DNA of 6,488 nt, taken from contig URWL01000118.1 in the NCBI GenBank assembly GCA_900551465.1, positions 1-6,488 of the forward strand, in the 5' to 3' direction. This stretch comes from an uncultured Blautia sp. (GTDB taxonomy: Bacteria; Bacillota; Clostridia; Lachnospirales; Lachnospiraceae). Under the pieces are notes generated by a model that made no database searches, had not been told where the DNA came from, and saw only the letters and a list, made by a program, of their open reading frames with translations. Shown in pieces: positions 1-6,066 of the stretch. Made by a program: the position numbers and the translations under genes. The first letter of the stretch is position 1, and each line of letters begins with the position of its first letter.

Positions 1-337
1 TTCAAGAGTCCGGGCAAGACTTCGCCGGGCAGAAGATAAAGGTGCAGAAGAATACAGGATCGGAAGTCTGTATGTATGTCCTTCTAAACATATGGTAACA
101 GTAAATAAAGAACCAGTCAGTCTTACACTGAAGGAATATGAGATGCTTTGCCTGTTATTGAAAAACAGTGGTATGGTGCTGTCCAGAACACAGCTTCTTA
201 ATCAGATATGGGGATATGAGTTTGATGGAGAGAGCAGGACGGTAGACGTACATATCAGAACTTTGCGCCAGAAATTGGGAGAAGCAGGAGATCTGATCGA
301 AACAATCCGGGGAATCGGATATAAGATGGGAAAATAA
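1..337 (+). CDS. OmpR/PhoB-family response regulator, C-terminal part (5' end outside window)
   Basis: Reading from base 2, the frame is open from the left edge to TAA at 335-337, giving about 111 residues without a start. The product is the winged-helix DNA-binding domain (Trans_reg_C) of an OmpR/PhoB-type response regulator. It shows the usual order: an Arg-rich stretch after the receiver domain (RVRARLRR), a short beta-rich segment, SLTLKEYEMLCLLLKN (first helix region), VLSRTQLLNQIWG, the recognition-helix block RTVDVHIRTLRQKLG, and the wing ending IETIRGIGYKM. The ATG at base 92 lies inside this domain and is not the real start. The receiver domain with its phospho-Asp is off the left edge, so the signal cannot be told. 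The gene ends at its own terminator and no histidine kinase follows, so any partner kinase must be upstream or elsewhere. Confidence 0.95.
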   Translation, partial: SRVRARLRRAEDKGAEEYRIGSLYVCPSKHMVTVNKEPVSLTLKEYEMLCLLLKNSGMVLSRTQLLNQIWGYEFDGESRTVDVHIRTLRQKLGEAGDLIETIRGIGYKMGK

Positions 338-373
338 TCTTCTGTATCGGAAGAAAAAATAAGAGAAAAACAG

Positions 374-401
374 ATGCCATGGGGTTTCCCATGGTATTTT
401 T
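374..401 (+). terminator. Intrinsic terminator after the response regulator
   Basis: A 10-bp stem (374-383 with 388-397, one G-T wobble, core CCATGGG/CCCATGG) closes a GTTT tetraloop and runs straight into a T tract at 397-401. An A-rich stretch precedes it, so it could also act weakly on the opposite strand. It lies 36 bases after the response-regulator stop codon and separates that gene from topB. Confidence 0.9.
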
Positions 402-413
402 CTGCATGTCATG

Positions 414-443
414 TTACAATTCTTTTATGCGAAAAAATATTTT
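414..443 (+). promoter_or_regulatory. Possible sigma-A promoter for the topB operon
   Basis: TTACAA at 414-419 and TATTTT at 438-443 are 18 bases apart, directly after the upstream terminator. Both boxes are imperfect matches to TTGACA/TATAAT. The position fits, since topB needs a promoter in the 106 bases between the terminator and its start, but the sequence match is weak. Confidence 0.3.
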
Positions 444-470
444 CACAGATAAAGCATCAGTGGTCTGTGA
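443..470 (+). promoter_or_regulatory. Inverted repeat in the topB leader
   Basis: TCACAGA (443-449) and TCTGTGA (464-470) are a perfect 7-bp inverted repeat with a 14-base spacer. It begins just after the candidate -10 box and ends 24 bases before the topB Shine-Dalgarno GAGGT (495-499). In RNA it would be a leader stem-loop and in DNA a spaced operator. No U tract follows it, so it is not a terminator. Function unknown. Confidence 0.35.
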
Positions 471-507
471 GGAATATCAGAATAACATATATGCGAGGTA
501 ATCATTT

Positions 508-2700
508 ATGAAATCACTTGTAATTGCAGAAAAACCTTCGGTTGCCAGAGATATCGCCAGAGTCCTCCACTGCAGTCAGAAAGGAAACGGATGTTTGGAA
601 GGAAAGGAATATGTTGTAACCTGGGCGCTGGGACATCTTGTGACTTTGGCTGATCCGGAGGAATATGATAAAAAATATATGAAATGGGAAATGAGTACAC
701 TTCCCATGATGCCAGAGCACATGAAGCTGGTAGTGATCCGACAGACTGCGAAACAGTACAATGCAGTAAAGACACAGCTTTTCCGAAAAGATGTGGGAGA
801 TATCATTATTGCCACAGATGCAGGAAGAGAGGGAGAACTGGTTGCCCGTTGGATCCTTGATAAATCTGGATGCAGGAAGCCCATCCGTCGTCTGTGGATC
901 TCGTCCGTAACGGATAAAGCTATCAGAGACGGTTTTCATAATCTGAGGGACGGAAGAGAATATAACGATCTTTACCGGGCAGCAGCCGCAAGAGCAGAGG
1001 CAGACTGGCTGGTGGGAATGAATGGTACAAGAGCGCTGACATGTAAATATAATGCACAGCTTTCCTGTGGTCGTGTACAGACGCCCACTCTTGCCATTAT
1101 CGCCATGCGAGAGGAAGAAATCAGACATTTTCAGCCAAAGGAGTATTATGGGCTTACAGTAAATGCAGGGGAGATACTCTGGACCTGGAAAGACCAGAAA
1201 AGCGGAAGTTTCCGTACTTTTCATAAGGAAAAGGCAGAGGAGATCCGAGAGAAGATAAAAGATGGAGCGCTGACCATTACTTCGGTGACAAAAAAGCCAA
1301 AGAAAACCCAGGCGCCGGGACTGTATGACCTGACTACATTACAGAGAGAAGCAAATCAGAAATACGGATTTTCTGCGAAAGAAACTCTGAACATCATGCA
1401 GAGACTTTATGAAAACCATAAGGTTCTTACTTATCCAAGAACAGATTCCCGTTATATTGGAAAGGACGTGGTACCGACCATCAAGGAAAGGCTGAAAGCT
1501 TGCGGCACAGGCCCTTATCGGAAGCTGGCAGGAGCCTTGCTGAATAAACCGATCCAGGTAAACGGAAGCTTTGTAGATGATAAGAAGGTCAGCGACCATC
1601 ATGCCATTATCCCTACAGAGCAGTTTGTACAGCTTGATCATATGACAAATGAAGAGAGAAAGATTTATGATATGGTGGTGCGCCGCTTTTTAAGTGTCCT
1701 GTATCCGGCCTTTGAATATGAGCAGACTGCCATGGAGGCAGAAGCTTCCGGATATGTGTTTGCAGCCAGCGGAAAAACAGTGAAAAATGCCGGATGGAAA
1801 GAAGTTTATGAGGGCGATTACCGGGAGGAGGAAGACGAAAACGAACAGGAAATGAAAGACCAGAGTCTTCCGGTGTACAAAGAGGGAGAAAAGCTGAAGA
1901 TTCTGGATATCCGTATGAAAGAGGGAAAAACAAAGCCTCCGGCAAGATTTACGGAAGCCTCCCTTCTTGCTGCTATGGAAAATCCTGTAAAATATTTATC
2001 TACAGGAGACCGTCAGGCTGCAAAAACACTGGGAGAAACAGGCGGACTTGGAACCGTTGCTACCAGAGCAGACATTATTGAAAAACTGTTTAACAGTTTT
2101 ATGATGGAGAAAAAAGGAAATGAGATCCATCTTACTTCTAAAGCAAAGCAGCTTCTTGAACTGGTTCCTGAGGATCTTAAAAAACCGGAGCTTACTGCAG
2201 ATTGGGAAAAGAAACTTTCGGATATCTCCAAAGGGAAGCTTCGTCAGGATACTTTCCTGAAAGAAATCAGAGATTACACCTGTGAGATTGTTGATGAGAT
2301 TAAAACCGCAAGCGGAACATTCCGCCATGATAATATTACAAACAAGGTATGCCCTCAATGCGGAAAACGGCTTCTGGCAGTAAATGGAAAAAACAGTAAG
2401 ATGCTGGTATGTCAGGACCGTGAATGCGGGTATCGGGAAACCATTTCCAGAACAACAAATGCACGCTGTCCCAAATGCCATAAGCGTATGGAGATGATCG
2501 TAAAAGGAAAGGAAGAAACTTTTATCTGTGTCTGCGGGTATAAAGAAAAGCTGTCTTCTTTCCAGGCGAGAAGGAAAAAAGAAGGAGCAGGTGTAAATAA
2601 AAGAGATGTACAGAAATATCTGAAACAGCAGCAGAAAGAAGCAAAAGAGCCGGTGAATAATGCTTTTGCCCAGGCTCTTGCAGGGATCAGGCTGGACTGA
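508..2700 (+). CDS. topB: DNA topoisomerase III (type IA)
   Basis: Type IA topoisomerase that cuts one DNA strand through a 5'-phosphotyrosine link and passes another strand through, mainly for decatenation and for resolving recombination or replication intermediates. At 730 residues it appears complete. The N-terminal Toprim domain has Glu8 (AEKPS) and the acidic motif TDAGREGEL at 103-111 (Asp104, Glu108). The second Asp of the usual DxD is Gly106, a variant I recall in other TopB proteins. SCGRVQTPTL is at 186-195, the catalytic tyrosine is Tyr309 in TYPRTDSRY, SDHHAIIPT is at 362-370, and GLGTVATRADIIEKL is at 513-527. The tail has two zinc-ribbon-like units, Cys615/618/635/640 and Cys654/657/674/676, then a basic end. 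The start is supported by GAGGT 8 bases upstream and by alignment of MKSLVIAEKPS with family N-termini. It is first in an operon with the AAA+ gene 30 bases downstream. No integrase or transfer genes were seen to mark it as a plasmid or ICE copy. Confidence 0.97.
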   Translation: MKSLVIAEKPSVARDIARVLHCSQKGNGCLEGKEYVVTWALGHLVTLADPEEYDKKYMKWEMSTLPMMPEHMKLVVIRQTAKQYNAVKTQLFRKDVGDIIIATDAGREGELVARWILDKSGCRKPIRRLWISSVTDKAIRDGFHNLRDGREYNDLYRAAAARAEADWLVGMNGTRALTCKYNAQLSCGRVQTPTLAIIAMREEEIRHFQPKEYYGLTVNAGEILWTWKDQKSGSFRTFHKEKAEEIREKIKDGALTITSVTKKPKKTQAPGLYDLTTLQREANQKYGFSAKETLNIMQRLYENHKVLTYPRTDSRYIGKDVVPTIKERLKACGTGPYRKLAGALLNKPIQVNGSFVDDKKVSDHHAIIPTEQFVQLDHMTNEERKIYDMVVRRFLSVLYPAFEYEQTAMEAEASGYVFAASGKTVKNAGWKEVYEGDYREEEDENEQEMKDQSLPVYKEGEKLKILDIRMKEGKTKPPARFTEASLLAAMENPVKYLSTGDRQAAKTLGETGGLGTVATRADIIEKLFNSFMMEKKGNEIHLTSKAKQLLELVPEDLKKPELTADWEKKLSDISKGKLRQDTFLKEIRDYTCEIVDEIKTASGTFRHDNITNKVCPQCGKRLLAVNGKNSKMLVCQDRECGYRETISRTTNARCPKCHKRMEMIVKGKEETFICVCGYKEKLSSFQARRKKEGAGVNKRDVQKYLKQQQKEAKEPVNNAFAQALAGIRLD

Positions 2701-2730
2701 ATTAAAAAAGAACTACACAGGAGGAACTAT

Positions 2731-4215
2731 ATGCCAGTTTTTGACTTTAACCAAACTCCGGAAAAAGGAACGACACCGGAATGCACATATACTACTTTTC
2801 AATCTAATGAAGACAAAGCCACACCGGAAAAACCGATTCTGATCCTGGATAATCAGAAATGCCAGTGGCCCCATCATTCCTGCGGGGTGTTTACCAATCC
2901 TGTCCATCGTACTTCCTTTGAATTTAAAGAGGAAAAGACAGCTGCCAGTGCGGATATCCGAAAGGTGGATTCAAGATTTGTAAGTCTGATCCGCTGGCTG
3001 GGAGAAAACCGGATCAATGTACGGCTTTCAGGAGAAAACAGAACAGAAGGGTACTGTGTTTACGGAATTCGTGAGATTGCCTTTGGAGGAGGAAAAAAAC
3101 TGTCTGCAGAGGATGGTTTTCTTCAATATATGATAGAACGGCTTTTGGCCAGCAGCGCACCGGAAGAGCTTTCGAAAGATGAAGAAGATATAGAAGATGG
3201 AGATGACATGAAGCTTACCAGCATTCAGAGCATAACAGATTTTATGACCTGCGCCGGCCGTACTCTTCCGGATAACATCCGTCTCTGGGCAAGAAGAAAT
3301 CTTGCAGTTGCACGTTCTTCAGAGGTTTCTCAGGAGGAACGGCGCCATGCGCAGCGAGCTCTTTCCATTATGATGAATATCCGGTGGAAAAGTAATTATT
3401 TCGAAGCTATCGATCCGGATGAGGCAAGAAGGATTCTGGATGAAACTCTTTATGGTATGGAAAAAGTAAAGCAGAGGATTATTGAAACCATTATTCAGAT
3501 CAACAGGACTCATACCCTTCCGGCTTATGGACTTCTTCTGGTGGGGCCGGCAGGAACTGGAAAATCTCAGATTGCTTATGCAGTGGCAAAAATACTGAAA
3601 CTGCCCTGGACAACGCTGGACATGAGCTCTATTAATGATCCGGAGCAGCTGACCGGAAGTTCACGTGTTTATGCAAATGCAAAACCAGGTATTATACTGG
3701 AAGCTTTTTCCATGGCAGGAGAGTCAAATCTTGTATTTATTATTAATGAGCTGGATAAGGCGGCTTCAGGAAAGGGCAATGGAAACCCGGCAGATGTTCT
3801 CCTGACACTTTTGGATAATCTGGGCTTTACCGATAACTATATGGAATGTATGGTTCCCACATCCGGAGTCTATCCAATTGCTACGGCTAATGATAAATCT
3901 CAGATCAGTGCACCCCTGATGTCACGTTTTGCTGTTATTGAGATTCCTGATTATACTTTTGAAGAAAAAAAGGTGATCTTTTCCAGATTTGCACTTCCAA
4001 AGGTGCTGAAAAGAATAGGATTAGAAGCTCATGAGTGTATTATAGAAGGAGATGCACTGGACGCTGTGATCCGGAAATATTCAGATACTTCCGGAATACG
4101 TGATCTGGAACAGGCGGCAGAGCATCTGGCAGCCAATGCTCTTTATCAGATTGAGGTGGATCATAGAAAAGAAGTAAGATTTACAAAAGAAGCAGTGAAA
4201 GAGCTTCTCGACTGA
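2731..4215 (+). CDS. Lon-like AAA+ ATPase without protease domain, unknown function
   Basis: A 494-residue protein with a strong ribosome binding site (AGGAGG at 2719-2724, 6 bases before ATG), 30 bases after topB and so surely co-transcribed. Residues about 225-475 match the AAA+ module of Lon: LDETLYGMEKVKQRI, Walker A GPAGTGKS at 272-279, NDPEQLTGSSRVYANAKPG, sensor 1 Asn387 (IATAND), arginine finger Arg399 (LMSRF), and sensor 2 Arg457 in SGIRDLEQ. The Walker B segment reads VFIINELDK, so the Mg-binding Asp of the family's DE is Asn339 while catalytic Glu340 remains. The chain ends where Lon's Ser-Lys protease domain would begin. The N-terminal 220 residues are not Lon's substrate domain as far as I can see. 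They hold a possible metal site (Cys44, His48, His49, Cys51, His59) and an acidic linker at 150-158. It may be a chaperone or remodeller acting with topoisomerase III. The family fold is confident, the role is not. Confidence 0.9.
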   Translation: MPVFDFNQTPEKGTTPECTYTTFQSNEDKATPEKPILILDNQKCQWPHHSCGVFTNPVHRTSFEFKEEKTAASADIRKVDSRFVSLIRWLGENRINVRLSGENRTEGYCVYGIREIAFGGGKKLSAEDGFLQYMIERLLASSAPEELSKDEEDIEDGDDMKLTSIQSITDFMTCAGRTLPDNIRLWARRNLAVARSSEVSQEERRHAQRALSIMMNIRWKSNYFEAIDPDEARRILDETLYGMEKVKQRIIETIIQINRTHTLPAYGLLLVGPAGTGKSQIAYAVAKILKLPWTTLDMSSINDPEQLTGSSRVYANAKPGIILEAFSMAGESNLVFIINELDKAASGKGNGNPADVLLTLLDNLGFTDNYMECMVPTSGVYPIATANDKSQISAPLMSRFAVIEIPDYTFEEKKVIFSRFALPKVLKRIGLEAHECIIEGDALDAVIRKYSDTSGIRDLEQAAEHLAANALYQIEVDHRKEVRFTKEAVKELLD

Positions 4216-4237
4216 TGAAATGATTTTTAGGAGAAAC

Positions 4238-4268
4238 AAGGAACCGGCGGAAATTCTGCCGGTTCCTT
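4238..4268. terminator. Shared terminator hairpin between convergent genes
   Basis: A perfect 11-bp stem (AAGGAACCGGC at 4238-4248 with GCCGGTTCCTT at 4258-4268) with a 9-base loop, lying in the 66 bases between the AAA+ stop (4215) and the XRE-aminotransferase stop (4282). The U tract is short on the + side (CCTTTGG) and broken on the - side (CCTTGTTTC). It probably serves both convergent genes, with modest efficiency expected. Confidence 0.8.
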
Positions 4269-4281
4269 TGGAAAAATGTAT

Positions 4282-5859
4282 TTAGTTTTGCTGGTAGACG
4301 CTCAGGAAGTCTGCGATTTCTTCTGACGCCTTGGAAAGAACCTCAATACGAGGAAGATATACAACACGGAAATGATCAGGCTGCTTCCAGTTGAATCCGC
4401 CTCCGTGGATCAGAAGGATTTTTTTCTCACGGAGAAGATCCAGCGCAAACTGCTCATCGTTTGTAATATTGAACTTTTTCGTATCAATTTTAGGGAAGAT
4501 ATAAAAAGCGGCTTTTGGTTTTACTGCCGTGATCCCCGGGATATCTGTAAGGGCTTTATAAATAAATTCTCTTTGCTCGTAAATTCTTCCGCCGGGTATA
4601 ATATAATCATTTACACTCTGATGTCCTCCCAGAGCTGTCTGGACAATGGACTGCGCAGGAACATTGGAGCAGAGACGCATGTTTGACAGCATGTTGATAC
4701 CTTCAATATAATCTTTTACATGGTGTTTGTTTCCGCTTAAGATCATCCAGCCAATACGATAGCCTGCAATCATATGAGATTTAGACAGTCCGCTGAAGGT
4801 AACACAGAAAAGATCTGGGGCAAGAGAGGCGATAGAAATATGTTCCTCGCCATCCATGACCAGACGGTCATAAATTTCATCAGAAAATATAATAAGCTGA
4901 TGACGTCTTGCAATATCTACGATTTTCTGAAGGACTTCTCTTGGATAAAGAGCTCCTGTAGGATTGTTGGGATTGATGATAACAATAGCCTTTGTCTTAT
5001 CAGTGATTTTTTTCTCAATATCATCTATATCCGGGTACCACTCAGACTGCTCATCGCAGATATAATGGACAGCCTTTCCGCCGGCAAGAGTGGCACAGGC
5101 GGTCCAAAGAGGGTAATCCGGAGATGGAATCAGAATTTCATCTCCGTTATCCAGAAGAGCAGACAGGGAAAGATTGATCAGCTCGCTGACTCCATTACCG
5201 GTGTAGATATCTCCGATGGAAACGTTAGGGATATGTTTCAGCTGTGCGTACTGCATGATAGCTTTTCTTGCGGAAAAAAGTCCCTTTGCATCAGAATAGC
5301 CTTCACATTCCGTAAGCTGCTGGCGCATATCATAAATTACTTCATCGGGAGTTCGAAAGCCAAAGGGAGCAGGATTTCCAATGTTCAGCTTTAATACATG
5401 GGTACCTGCTTCTTCCATTCGGGACGCTTCTTCTACAACAGGACCTCTGACATCGTATAAAACATTATCCAGTTTGGATGATTTCTTAAATTCACGCATT
5501 TTTGTTCCTCCCATAAGTTCGATTTGCGGATCTATTTTTTTGGAATCTCTAGTTTGGACAAGTTCAATTTGGAACTCGGATTTTTCCGGCAATGTTTTTT
5601 CAGCGGACATGATTTCTGGTTCAGATTTGGACGTGTCGGTATTTCCTATAAGCCATTCAGGACTTGTGTGAAGAGTTTCTGCAAGAAAGTTCAATATATC
5701 AGGACGGGGAAGGGTTTTACCGCTGACATACTGGCTTACATGGCTTTTTCCAAGCTTTATATGACGGGATTCTGCGGTTCGGACAAGATCTATCTGCTTC
5801 ATATTTTGTTTATTCATTGCAGAACGGAGCCTGTCGGCAAAAATTTCTTTTGAGTTCAT
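4282..5859 (-). CDS. alaA: XRE-family HTH / AlaA-type alanine aminotransferase fusion
   Basis: A 525-residue two-domain protein. Residues about 8-71 are a Cro/CI-type helix-turn-helix (KQIDLVRTAE, then KSHVSQYVSGKTLPR, ending SPEWLIG). Residues 72-120 are a polar linker. Residues 121-525 are a complete fold-type I PLP aminotransferase closely resembling E. coli AlaA (glutamate-pyruvate transaminase): KSSKLDNVLYDVRGP, LNIGNPAPFGF (Gly161), NPNNPTG (Asn299), SDEIYD (Asp327, Tyr330), Schiff-base Lys360 in SGLSK, and substrate Arg498 in DHFR. Subtracting 120 puts these at 41, 179, 240 and 378, the spacing I recall for E. coli AlaA, and gives 405 residues, AlaA's usual length. All catalytic residues are present, so transamination is likely. 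The start is set by AGGAGG at 5865-5870, 5 bases before ATG, and a good promoter. It is not a MocR protein, whose DNA-binding domain is GntR-type. The HTH suggests autoregulation or control of the divergent gene. An internal ribosome binding site may also yield the free enzyme. Confidence 0.95.
   Translation of the reverse strand: MNSKEIFADRLRSAMNKQNMKQIDLVRTAESRHIKLGKSHVSQYVSGKTLPRPDILNFLAETLHTSPEWLIGNTDTSKSEPEIMSAEKTLPEKSEFQIELVQTRDSKKIDPQIELMGGTKMREFKKSSKLDNVLYDVRGPVVEEASRMEEAGTHVLKLNIGNPAPFGFRTPDEVIYDMRQQLTECEGYSDAKGLFSARKAIMQYAQLKHIPNVSIGDIYTGNGVSELINLSLSALLDNGDEILIPSPDYPLWTACATLAGGKAVHYICDEQSEWYPDIDDIEKKITDKTKAIVIINPNNPTGALYPREVLQKIVDIARRHQLIIFSDEIYDRLVMDGEEHISIASLAPDLFCVTFSGLSKSHMIAGYRIGWMILSGNKHHVKDYIEGINMLSNMRLCSNVPAQSIVQTALGGHQSVNDYIIPGGRIYEQREFIYKALTDIPGITAVKPKAAFYIFPKIDTKKFNITNDEQFALDLLREKKILLIHGGGFNWKQPDHFRVVYLPRIEVLSKASEEIADFLSVYQQN
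5497..5512 (-). promoter_or_regulatory. Internal Shine-Dalgarno and ATG at the aminotransferase boundary
   Basis: On the coding strand, GGGAGGAA (5512-5505) is followed by ACAAA and then ATG at 5499-5497, giving a 7-base spacing after GGAGG. This ATG is codon 121 of the fusion, in frame, exactly where stand-alone AlaA proteins begin (MREFKKSSKL). Translation from here would give a 405-residue aminotransferase without the HTH. The Shine-Dalgarno codes for Gly-Gly-Thr-Lys in the fusion. Either it is an active second start or a relic of a once separate alaA gene. Confidence 0.65.
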
Positions 5860-5880
5860 AGATTCCTCCTGAAAAATAGA

Positions 5881-5893
5881 AACTTAAAAAGTT
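5881..5893 (-). promoter_or_regulatory. Inverted repeat downstream of the XRE-alaA promoter
   Basis: AACTT (5881-5885) and AAGTT (5889-5893) form a short perfect dyad with an AAA centre, overlapping one AAGTTCAA copy. It falls roughly 8-20 bases after the predicted transcription start, a place where a bound repressor would block initiation. It is short and AT-rich, so chance is possible. Confidence 0.35.
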
Positions 5894-5907
5894 CAATTTA
5901 TAAAAGG

Positions 5908-5936
5908 AGTATAGCACGAAGAGTTCAAAAGTTCAA
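5908..5936 (-). promoter_or_regulatory. Sigma-A promoter of the XRE-alaA gene
   Basis: On the - strand, TTGAAC (5936-5931) and TATACT (5913-5908) are separated by exactly 17 bases, a close match to TTGACA-N17-TATAAT. Transcription should start near 5901, giving a leader of about 42 bases with AGGAGG at 5870-5865. The -35 box lies inside the tandem AAGTTCAA repeats, so a protein bound there would compete with RNA polymerase. Confidence 0.8.
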
Positions 5937-5970
5937 TAATAAAATTATGGATATTAATAAAAAAAATGAA

Positions 5971-6000
5971 TGGATTTTTGGCTGTGGATCGTATTATAAG
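5971..6000 (+). promoter_or_regulatory. Possible promoter of the small secreted protein gene
   Basis: TATTAT at 5992-5997 (or TATAAG at 5995-6000) is a plausible -10 box. No good -35 box lies at the right distance: TGGATT at 5971-5976 is the nearest candidate. The poor -35 suggests an activator-dependent promoter or another sigma factor. The TGAATG (5967) and CGTA (5990) pair loosely resembles an ECF promoter, but the match is too weak to claim. Confidence 0.3.
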
Positions 6001-6009
6001 TGAAAGACA

Positions 6010-6029
6010 GCGTCAGTGTACACCGACGC
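6010..6029. promoter_or_regulatory. 20-bp near-perfect dyad, candidate operator
   Basis: The two half-sites GCGTCAGTGT and ACACCGACGC are reverse complements except for one pair, and the centre GTGTACAC is a perfect palindrome. The dyad starts 12 bases after the candidate -10 box and ends 23 bases before the Shine-Dalgarno GGGAG (6053-6057) of the 6067 gene. It is clearly richer in GC than the surrounding AT-rich spacer. This is the typical position for a dimeric repressor's operator. In RNA it could also form a leader hairpin. Confidence 0.5.
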
Positions 6030-6066
6030 GAATGTAGGTATTTATCAATGAAGGGAGAAAAGGATT

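Larger units (their letters stand above)
5515..5936 (-). repeat. Dispersed AAGTTCAA (TTGAACTT) repeats, candidate operators
   Basis: Exact copies of + strand AAGTTCAA lie at 5560-5567, 5687-5694, 5889-5896 and 5929-5936. One-mismatch copies lie at 5515-5522 (AAGTTCGA) and 5921-5928 (GAGTTCAA), and GAGTTCAT at 5852-5859 (two mismatches) covers the start codon. The 5921-5936 pair is a tandem 8-bp repeat covering the -35 box. The 5515 and 5560 copies are 45 bp apart in the linker and encode the repeated peptide QIEL. An exact 8-mer is expected well under once per 6.5 kb by chance. The only other exact copy I found is at 4469-4476 in the opposite orientation. The likely reader is the XRE domain of the same gene. 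Confidence 0.55.

Noticed and set aside
92..337. An 81-residue stand-alone DNA-binding protein starting at base 92
   Set aside because: The frame is open to the left edge and encodes more of the same winged-helix domain plus the Arg-rich end of a receiver domain, so this is part of a longer response regulator.
514..1224. Open frame of 236 codons on the - strand inside topB
   Set aside because: Antisense to the Toprim region and catalytic core of topB. The translation is rich in Cys, Ser and Phe with no known domain, typical of a complementary-strand artefact.
508..2700. topB as a marker of an integrative or plasmid element
   Set aside because: topB occurs on conjugative elements, but no integrase, relaxase, transfer gene or attachment repeat is visible, and the neighbours look chromosomal.
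2660..2842. Small open frame across the topB-AAA+ junction
   Set aside because: It lies out of frame over the end of topB and the start of the AAA+ gene, and has no ribosome binding site of its own that is better than theirs.
4774..5394. Open frame of 206 codons on the + strand opposite the aminotransferase
   Set aside because: It is antisense to a strongly conserved enzyme, and its translation shows no recognisable domain, so it is a shadow of the real reading frame.
5460..5530. A frameshift or assembly error joining two genes at the HTH-aminotransferase junction
   Set aside because: The frame runs through without a stop, and the linker codons look normal. An error cannot be fully excluded without other genomes, but nothing in the sequence indicates one.
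5471..5580. A separate promoter for free alaA inside the linker
   Set aside because: TTGTCC with an AAAATA 17 bases later can be picked out on the - strand, but both boxes are poor, so I do not call a promoter there.
4282..5859. Classification as a MocR/PdxR-type regulator
   Set aside because: MocR proteins carry an N-terminal GntR winged helix. The N-terminus here is a Cro/CI-type HTH and the enzyme part is AlaA with all catalytic residues, so the family label would mislead.
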